Shown here: positions 57,898 to 64,000 of the stretch, piece by piece | How the letters are laid out: each line of letters starts with the position of its first letter | Position numbering within the stretch: position 1 is the stretch's first letter | From: Coprinopsis marcescibilis | Taxonomy: Eukaryota > Basidiomycota > Agaricomycetes > Agaricales > Psathyrellaceae | NCBI GenBank assembly: GCA_004369085.1 | Contig: ML210211.1 | Span: 5,646-69,645 of the forward strand | Length of the DNA: 64,000 bases | Direction: 5' to 3' | Notes under the pieces: model-generated | Told to the model about the DNA's origin: nothing | Seen by the model: only the letters and a program-made list of their open reading frames with translations | The model's database searches: none | Position numbers and translations under genes: made by a program

Positions 57898-58569
57898 ATG
57901 GATGGGAATCAATACGACCAAGCTCGTCTTATTTTGGAGTTTGAGGAGGAAAGGCAGAAACTTTTGCGAGAGCGATGTGAAATGGAGGATAGACTCAATC
58001 AGGTGTTGCTGAAGAAAGATGGGCTGGAGAAGAAAGTGTTGACGCAGAAGCGGATGATCAGGTGGCTGGAGGGGGAGAGACAAAAGGCCAAGAAGGACTC
58101 GAAGCTGCTAGAAACAATTCTGGTAGCAAGAATTGTATCTGCGCTTGACGAGAAACGAGTGCGAGCAAGGATAGAGGAGGGTCACCAAAAGATTGGTGGA
58201 GAGAGGCCAGCGGCCATCTACTGGCAAGACTTTTATGAAAGGCTGGAGCGTGAGAGACAGGAGTACCTTGAAGCTCAAGAAGAGATGGCAGATAAACGCA
58301 ATCGAGCACTGGCGGTACCTGTTCCACAATCGCCGGATTTAGAAGAATCTTCTTCCGAGGATGACGATGAAAGTCCCTATCATCAACATGTACCGCCAAC
58401 TGATGCCAGGCTTCGATTTCGATTGCAGAGGCCCACATCTGCAGCATCAAACGCTTCTTCAATTGGACGACAGTCTACTCCAGAGTTGCTTGACGATGAA
58501 AGTAGTATAGCGGGATCTGCATGTCCAACGCCTCGGATATCTCTATCACCTTGGATTGGTTTTAATTAG
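57898..58569 (+). CDS. LTQKRM-type coiled-coil tail protein 2 (N-terminally short)
   Basis: Single exon, 223 residues, start MDGNQYDQARLILEFEEERQ. It has the same core as the 56022 gene: MEDRLNQVLLKKDGLEKKVL, LTQKRMIRWLEGERQKAKKD, then ARIEEGHQ and AAIYWQDFYERLERERQEY, acidic SSSEDDDES, and the tail RFRLQRPTSAAS, ELLDDESS, TPRISLSPW. The second proline of RPPS is Thr here, and FSYQSS is lost. Relative to the paralog about 90 N-terminal residues, including the KVRF motif, are missing. It is therefore a shortened but still open copy. Confidence 0.72.
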   Translation: MDGNQYDQARLILEFEEERQKLLRERCEMEDRLNQVLLKKDGLEKKVLTQKRMIRWLEGERQKAKKDSKLLETILVARIVSALDEKRVRARIEEGHQKIGGERPAAIYWQDFYERLERERQEYLEAQEEMADKRNRALAVPVPQSPDLEESSSEDDDESPYHQHVPPTDARLRFRLQRPTSAASNASSIGRQSTPELLDDESSIAGSACPTPRISLSPWIGFN

Positions 58570-59285
58570 CGGGATTGTACTTTAAAAAAAAAATGAAAAT
58601 GTCTATTGTTCGCGTGCTTCACGTAGATCCTAGAAATGTAGTGCGTGTTTACTGAGACCGAAGACTTGGATCTGGGGGGTCACTGAACCGACCCAGAGTC
58701 AAGATGAAGAGTGCACGATCAACGCCGGCAAAACGACGAAGATCTCCAAACTTTATTGAAGCGGGGAATATGATTGTTCTCAAATATCACCCATGTGGAA
58801 AATTTGTGCAAGCAGCAAGTGGCTGCTGAGAACGCCGACGCTGAATACCCTCGTGTTTCGACAGAAGACGAGAGATTATGTCCAATTTGACGATTCCAGT
58901 GTTAACTGACATGAGGCACAGATAGCGCCTTTGCTGATCCGAGTAACAGCAACTCTGATGAGAGCAGTGCGCATCCCTGATCCCTGTTCTATACGCTGTA
59001 GCCGTTCCCTCAACTCTCTATCCTCACTATTACCCCACAAACTAGCCACCTCCTCCAAAATTGCCCCAAGGAATCAGGATACCCTCTGAGGTAGAAACGA
59101 CCCATCACGGTCCGTCGGAAATCAAATGTTTGACTTCACCCTATTGTAACAACCCAGAACCTGTCTGAAGAATCCGGGGCTTGCCGGCCATCTCCTGATC
59201 TAAGTACAACGGACAGTCCTTAGAACATGCGGTGTAAATCCGTCCGCTGACCATACTGCTACTGCGTAGCTCTGCCAAATCCGTC
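58570..59285. other. Duplicated upstream region, copy 1
   Basis: From about 58607 to 59080 this region aligns with 61268-61745. Shared landmarks: GTTCGCGTGCTTCA, GATCTCCAAACTTTATTGAA/GATCTCCGAACTTGATTGAC, GTTGAATACCCTCG, GTCCAATTTGACGATTCCAG, GAGGCACAGA and TTAGCCACCTCC-type ends. Here it leads to an unrelated coding sequence at 59286. Confidence 0.7.
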
Positions 59286-60916
59286 ATGACGGAATACGAC
59301 TACTCGCCAGAAGCTTGGGACCGCTATATTGCTGCCCAGGACAGAATTTCAAGGTTGGTGCAGATGTATGGATCAAGCACCAGTCAGCCAACTACTAGTC
59401 GTGAAAGCCAAGCAAGGCCGCTGCGTCACTCAGGGGTGGATCAGTCTATTGGTCGTACAACTACTTCAGCTCCGTCGCCTGCACAATCTCATCGCAGCAT
59501 CCCTGCCCCTCGACACCATGCGCGCACATCTTCCACAGAGTCCCTGGGTCGTCCACCGTTATCCAAGGCACATGCAATACCCACCGCCAATCAATACATT
59601 GGTCGTAGGGCAAGCACTTCAGCTACTCTCCCTCCAAGATCCCCGCCCAGCCTGCCTTACTCTCAACGCCATCCACGCTCGGCTTCCACAGAATCCTTGC
59701 CAGGTCGCCTACAATTGTCCGAGACCTATGCCCCAGCCACTGCCAGAAGCTACACAATGTCCAACGAGGATCTTCCACGGATCTCTGCTCGATTCATGAC
59801 CACAACATCCAGACCACCAGTATCCCCAGCTATCATTAACCGTGGTAGAGGCACAGACTCGGACTCGCACGATGAATATCCAAGCCAAGCGGCCCACAGA
59901 CGCAGCACTCGCAACCCAGTTGTGCCAAGCTACGACCGTCCGCAATTACCGTACCGCTCAGGCAGCAATCAATCCATTGGTCGTTCAAGTACCTCAGCTC
60001 CTTTCTCTTCAAGATATCCTCCCAGCCTGCCTTCCCTTCCTCGCCATGGGCGCTCAGCTTCCACGGAGTCCTTGGGCCGCCTACAATCGTCCAAGAACTA
60101 TCCTCCAGCCACTTGGAGCAAAACCATATCTAACGAGGATCTTCCATCGACCAATGCTCGATTCGTGTCCTCAAGACCCAGACCACCCGCATCCCCGGCC
60201 ATCAGGAACCACAGTAAAGACACGGACTCGGACTCACAGGACGACTCTCCAAGTCAAGCCGCCAACGGACGCAAAGCTCGCAAGCCAGGTGACCATCCGC
60301 AATCGCTGTATCGTCTAGGTACCGACCGGTCTACGGATCGCGGTGCAGATGCTCCTTCAGCTCCTTTGTATTCACGGTCTCATTACCCAGTCTCTCAGCA
60401 CCAGATACGCACAGCTTCCACACCATTTAATGAACTCGAAATCAAGCTCGAACAAGAACGAAAAAGGAGGGAGAAGCTTGAGACGGAGCTACTTAAGGAA
60501 AGAAAGCGACGGGAAAGGCTTGAAATGGAACTAAGGGAAGAAAAAAGGCGATTAGCAAAGGTTGAAGCGGAGTTGAAGCGAGAGAGGATACAGTGGGATC
60601 GGATTCGGTTGAAAGTAGAGGAGACACAGCGAAACCGCCGGGGTCAGGGGAGACAGATGTCGCAGAATCTGCAGGTCAAGGTTCCTCCGTTTACCCAGGT
60701 ATAATCAGCAAACGCGACATTCTTGTCGCTGCGTCCTCGTCACAAAGGAAAGAACGTCTTCGGCTGGAACGACCTCCGTCGAGCCACGTTTCTTCTTCCT
60801 CAGGAAATAGCGAGGCCACTAGATGTTCATCCACAACTATCAGCACCGTTAAGAGCATAGAGTCGCAATTCGTCCCTACAATGGATCTGTCGCCTTTATG
60901 GTCAAATGAAACCTGA
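59286..60916 (+). CDS. Ser-rich repeat/coiled-coil tail protein
   Basis: Two exons, 59286..60688 and 60748..60916 (59-nt intron, GTTTAC...CACAAAG), give 523 residues. The N-terminal 330 residues hold two to three diverged long repeats. Each has QSIGR-x-STSAP, SASTESLGR-like, TISNEDLP, SRPRPPASPAI and DTDSDSQDD-type blocks, Ser/Arg/Pro-rich and probably disordered. A strong coiled coil follows (LEIKLEQERKRREKLETELL). The tail is variant: KERLRLERPPSSHVS, no FSYQSS, and FVPTMDLSPLW. The donor was chosen because it is the one that joins the two frames with a normal intron length. Confidence 0.72.
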
Positions 60917-61732
60917 ACGTCCTACTTTAAGTATATATAAAATTCGTCCAACTGTAGAATAACATTGTTCCTAGGACACGCGAATACAGCACATTGACAA
61001 GGTCAAGTGTCACTGTGTCAGCACAGTCCTTCTCCAAAAAGCTTTCACACCTACTTCTTGCACGATCCAACCTGCGCAACGAGCTTCTGCAGCGAATGCG
61101 ATAGGCGAGGGGCAAACTTCACCGGATCCGCACTGGGTTAAAGCAACCAATGATATTCTGTAAGTTTGGCCCTTGATCGGACGCAAAGCCACGAAGAGAT
61201 GCACGGCGAACCCATGAGGCTTGAAGCTTGAAGGCTGCCATAGACCCGGAAGCTGCTGTGCAATGTTCGCGTGCTTCAAGTTCACGTAAATCCTAGGAAC
61301 GGGGGGTAATGCGAGTTTACATAAACCAAAGAGTTTAATCTACGCGTCGATGAACAAATTCAAAGTCAAGATGAAGAGTGAAATATTAACGGCAGAAAAA
61401 CAACGGGGATCTCCGAACTTGATTGACGCGGGACATATTGTTCTCAAATCTCATCCGTGTGGTCTGGCAGTGTGAGCAGCGAGTGTCCTCTGAGAATGCC
61501 GACGTTGAATACCCTCGCTTGTCAACAGTACTCAACAATGAAGGCAGAAGATTGTGTCCAATTTGACGATTCCAGTGTTAACTAACACGAGGCACAGACA
61601 GTGCCTTGGCCGATCGTAACAGCAACTCTAGTGAGAGCTGCGCTCATCCCTCATCTCCGTTCCATACCGTTGTAGCTTCTCCTCCTCACTCTATATCCGC
61701 ACATTACCCATAAATTAGCCACCTCCCTCGAA
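60917..61732. other. Duplicated upstream region, copy 2
   Basis: About 815 nt. The part 61268-61732 is the second copy of the 58607-59080 region, including the family element at 61408-61439. The 350 nt before it show nothing. Confidence 0.65.
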
Positions 61733-62379
61733 ATGTCCCCAGTATTACCAACGTTGACAACAGGAAGGGACTCGCGCCAGGCCTTTACGTACCGGAATCC
61801 CCCAAAGCAAGCCCAATTCTGGAGGTTTGATCGAGTTGACCAGAAGGGCAGCGTAGACCAAGTACATCTGAGGCCGAAACAACCCACCTTGCTGAGAGTC
61901 AACCACCCAACCGACCCTACCTACTATTATGAAGCCGAAAGCCCGAGCTCACATCGACACAAGAAAACAAAAGTAGCTGGAGAGTTGAGGGTAGAGACTC
62001 CTATTGCGTCGCCTGTTTATGTGGAACGCTATGACAGAATTCGCCTTGTGGCCGAGTTCGATGAGGAAAGGCGGAGATTTGTACGAGAGCGACAGGAAAT
62101 GGAGGGCAAGATCAATCAGCTGTTGCTGGAGAAAAAGGCGCTGCAGAAGAAGCTGTTGACGCAGAAGCGGATGATTAGGTGGCTGGAGGGAGAAAGGCAA
62201 AGGGCCAAGAAGCAGCTGTTGGAAACAATTCTGGTGGATAGGACTGTATCTTGCCCTGTTTGTTCCTTGCTCGCAGTTCGTTGTGAGCGAGCTAACAAGT
62301 GGCATGTGGACCAAACACACTTGTGTGGTGAGTTGGGGGTGGAGAGGCTCCGGCAGGAGACTCGAGCCAATCTCCAGGT

Positions 62380-62419
62380 NNNNNNNNNNNNNNNNNNNNN
62401 NNNNNNNNNNNNNNNNNNN
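62380..62419. other. Assembly gap (N run)
   Basis: 40 unknown bases beside the CCATAGGCATAA minisatellite, so the gap is probably repeat-caused and its true size unknown. Confidence 0.95.
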
Positions 62420-62550
62420 GCCTTTTGATAGGCATAAATAGACAGCCTGTCCATAGGCATAAAAAAGCACCTCTCCATAGGTGTAGCCTTTCAATAGGCA
62501 TAAGTGAAAGAGGCCTGTCCATAGGCAAAAGGACAATGTCCTATTGGCAA
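62420..62550. repeat. CCATAGGCATAA minisatellite
   Basis: Irregular copies of (T)CCATAGGCATAA and variants (TTTGATAGGCATAA, TCCATAGGTGTA, TCAATAGGCATAA, TCCATAGGCAAA), spaced about 18-35 nt, starting at the gap edge. Confidence 0.7.
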
Positions 62551-63570
62551 GGCACATCACTCGTACAGTCGCACGACGTGCAAGGTGAGGAAGCGTAGGC
62601 CCCATGGTCGAGTGGATGGATACAACAAGTTTGAGGCATAACGTGGGATACTAAGCATGTATTGGGGAGAATTCGTCTTTGTTTCGAGGTATGGCACAGT
62701 AAGTACACTGGTTGGGGGTTATGGTTAACGTAGTGTGTCATGCGAAAATGTAGGTCATCGTCGTTGGTGGGATTGATAGTGTTGAGTCTGGTGACGTGTT
62801 GCTGAAGGACGCTGAGGTCGTGTGTCTTGAAGGGTTTGAACGGTCGTTGTGGTTTGAGATATGCGTGTGAAGGGTTTGCCGATGCTGGCTCAGGGCTGCA
62901 TGTCCCGGAGATGTTGAGATCCTGTTTCCTTACTCGTCGTCACTGCCTGTGGCCGGAGGTGTCTCTGCGAGCCGTTGCAGTGAAATGAGGCTGTTTGCCG
63001 TTGATGAGGGGTCGAGGAGTAGCCACAAGGTGGATGGGTGGTTCTTGTCAAGCAAGCACGGGGTCACGTGCGCGTCACTGGGCAAGACTTTGTATTGCTC
63101 GTTCGCTCCGCTGCCTCGCAATCCACCAATCTCTGGACGATGGGAAGCAGGTTCAAGCAAGGATAGAGGAGAGACGCCAAGAGACTCGACGGAACAGGAG
63201 AGCGGGCATCTATTGGCAAGAGCACGAATTCAAAAGGCTGGAGGGAGATAAACACGAGTACTCGGAGGTTGAAAGAGAGAAGGAGGAACGCAAGCAAGGA
63301 TCTACACCGCCTATCCCACAACAGCCTCAGGAAGTTCCTTTCTCCAAGGATATCGGTGAACCACCCGATCTTGAAGAATCTCCAACGTCCAACGACAAGT
63401 TGCGACTCCGGCTGCAGAGGCCCATCTCTGCGGTATCGTCTTCCCAGACCATTGGAGGACTGTCTGCTTCTGGGTCCCTTTTTAGCTATGAAAGCAGCGT
63501 AGCTGCATCTATATATCCTATGCCTCGGATGTCTGTCTCACCACACATTCCGTGGGTGGGTTTCAACTGA

Positions 63571-64000
63571 TACGGCGGTAGTTGTATGCAATAGGTTCTC
63601 TTCTCTTTGTCGACTGTGGCCTCAAATTGGAGCTATGATCTCAATACCGCTGACCTACTGATTCTGTAGTGTATTTCATATCTATTCAATTCGATGTAAC
63701 TGTGCCGCTGGGAATTAAACCCGGCACCCGAACCATCTAGCCGTGTTTCGTAAAGAGAACTTGCCCTTTTGTCAGCCTTGTACAAGGTGAGCAAGTCTCT
63801 CCGGCGCGTCCGTGAGTCGAACCCCACTTCCAGAGGCACAGCAAGCGCGGAAGATCGTACGACTGGATTAGTCTGGGTACAAAGTTACCTTCGGCGCCTA
63901 TCTCACGCTACGCTTACAGCATTTTTTCTTTCGCTCTCCCGAAGGCCGGTATACCCTTGGGCGGCAGCAAGATGCGCGTGATTGGTCCAGTGCGAGTGAA
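63571..64000. other. Intergenic to window end
   Basis: 430 nt after the last tail gene. No gene seen. On the minus strand two tRNA B-box-like strings occur (GGGGTTCGACTCAC near 63815 and CGGGTTTAATTCCC near 63715), but no tRNA cloverleaf can be built. Confidence 0.5.

Larger units (their letters stand above)
62251..63130. mobile_element. Insertion of unknown type inside tail gene 3
   Basis: The borders are set by comparison with the 56022 and 57898 paralogs, where ILV-x-R-x-VSA runs straight into the D-x-K-x-V-x-ARIEE block. The insert holds a CCATAGGCATAA minisatellite next to the gap. On the minus strand a protein-like stretch reads ANEQYKVLPSDAHVTPCLLD, then LAETPPATGSDDE (about 62930-63125). 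No terminal inverted repeat or transposase was recognised; the class is unknown. Confidence 0.45.
61733..63570 (+). pseudogene. LTQKRM-type tail gene 3, split by an insertion
   Basis: The 5' part (61733 to about 62250) starts MSPVLPTLTTGRDSRQAFTY and carries the family core: YDRIRLVAEFDEERRRFVRE, MEGKINQLLLEKKALQKKLL, LTQKRMIRWLEGERQRAKKQ, ETILVDRTVS. The rest of the family core resumes only at about 63130: GKQVQARIEERRQE, AGIYWQEHEFKRLEG, then the tail RLRLQRPISAVS, LFSYESS, MPRMSVSP and stop at 63570. In between lies about 0.88 kb of unrelated sequence with a minisatellite and the N gap. Both halves keep open frames with family residues, so the insertion is recent, or part of it is spliced out. 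I call it disrupted. Confidence 0.65.

Noticed and set aside
63630..63840. tRNA gene or SINE at the window end
   Set aside because: Two B-box-like strings exist on the minus strand, but A-box spacing and cloverleaf pairing fail, so no RNA gene is called.

Overview
The window looks like chromosomal DNA of a filamentous basidiomycete, probably an Agaricomycete; a Rhizoctonia/Ceratobasidium-like fungus is only a guess. Reasons: protein genes cut by many short (about 45-60 nt) GT-AG introns, Yor1-type ABC transporters, a Ran1/Ksp1-type kinase, DUF1996, tandem cytochrome P450s, and nucleolar Nop4. Two assembly gaps (39480-39529 and 62380-62419) both fall in repetitive or mobile DNA.

Layout. 1-245: a degenerate 11/22-nt minisatellite. 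253-1400 (-): a mini-Sla1 protein (SH3-SH3-SHD1). 1990-3701 (-): a RING-finger protein. 4012-4959 (-): a coiled-coil protein. 5446-17845 (-): two tandem full-length ABCC/Yor1-like transporters. 18378-21624 (-): Nop4-like nucleolar RRM protein. 21820-23599 (-): secreted DUF1996 protein. 24761-30535 (+): a third Yor1-like transporter, facing away from the first two. About 30753-31809 (+): sucrase/ferredoxin-like (Apd1/Aim32) protein. 32106-32816 (-): DUF1349 protein. 33005-35113 and 35730-37860 (-): tandem P450s. 39195-39995: a TA-flanked inverted-repeat DNA transposon relic. 41051-63570: a tandem array of tail-bearing genes, all on +, interrupted only by an aldo/keto reductase (44704-46197, -).

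The most striking observation is a shared C-terminal tail of about 45-65 residues. It has three blocks in fixed order: a basic-hydrophobic block ending R-P-P-S-E/S-x-S, a central F-S-Y-Q-S-S block, and a terminal P-T-L-x-L-S-P block. It ends twelve otherwise different proteins: two at 2-5 kb (-) and ten at 42-63.6 kb (+). What lies in front differs: a RING finger, a Ser/Thr kinase domain whose DFG is EFG, highly charged coiled coils, or Ser/Pro-rich disordered regions. I recognise no described domain with this signature. A short tail shared by a ubiquitin-ligase-like protein, a kinase-like protein and many coiled-coil proteins suggests a lineage-specific recruitment or phosphorylation module. 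The tail pattern is visible in the sequence; the function is inference.

The right-hand array shows birth and decay: near-duplicate pairs (50100/52246; 56022/57898/61733), duplicated upstream regions sharing a GATCTCCGAACTTGATTGAAGCGG-type element, an exon relic at 51.2 kb, and a member split by an insertion of about 0.9 kb. The left and middle parts hold an efflux/oxidation group (three ABC transporters, two P450s, an aldo/keto reductase) that may serve xenobiotic detoxification, although no biosynthetic backbone enzyme is present.
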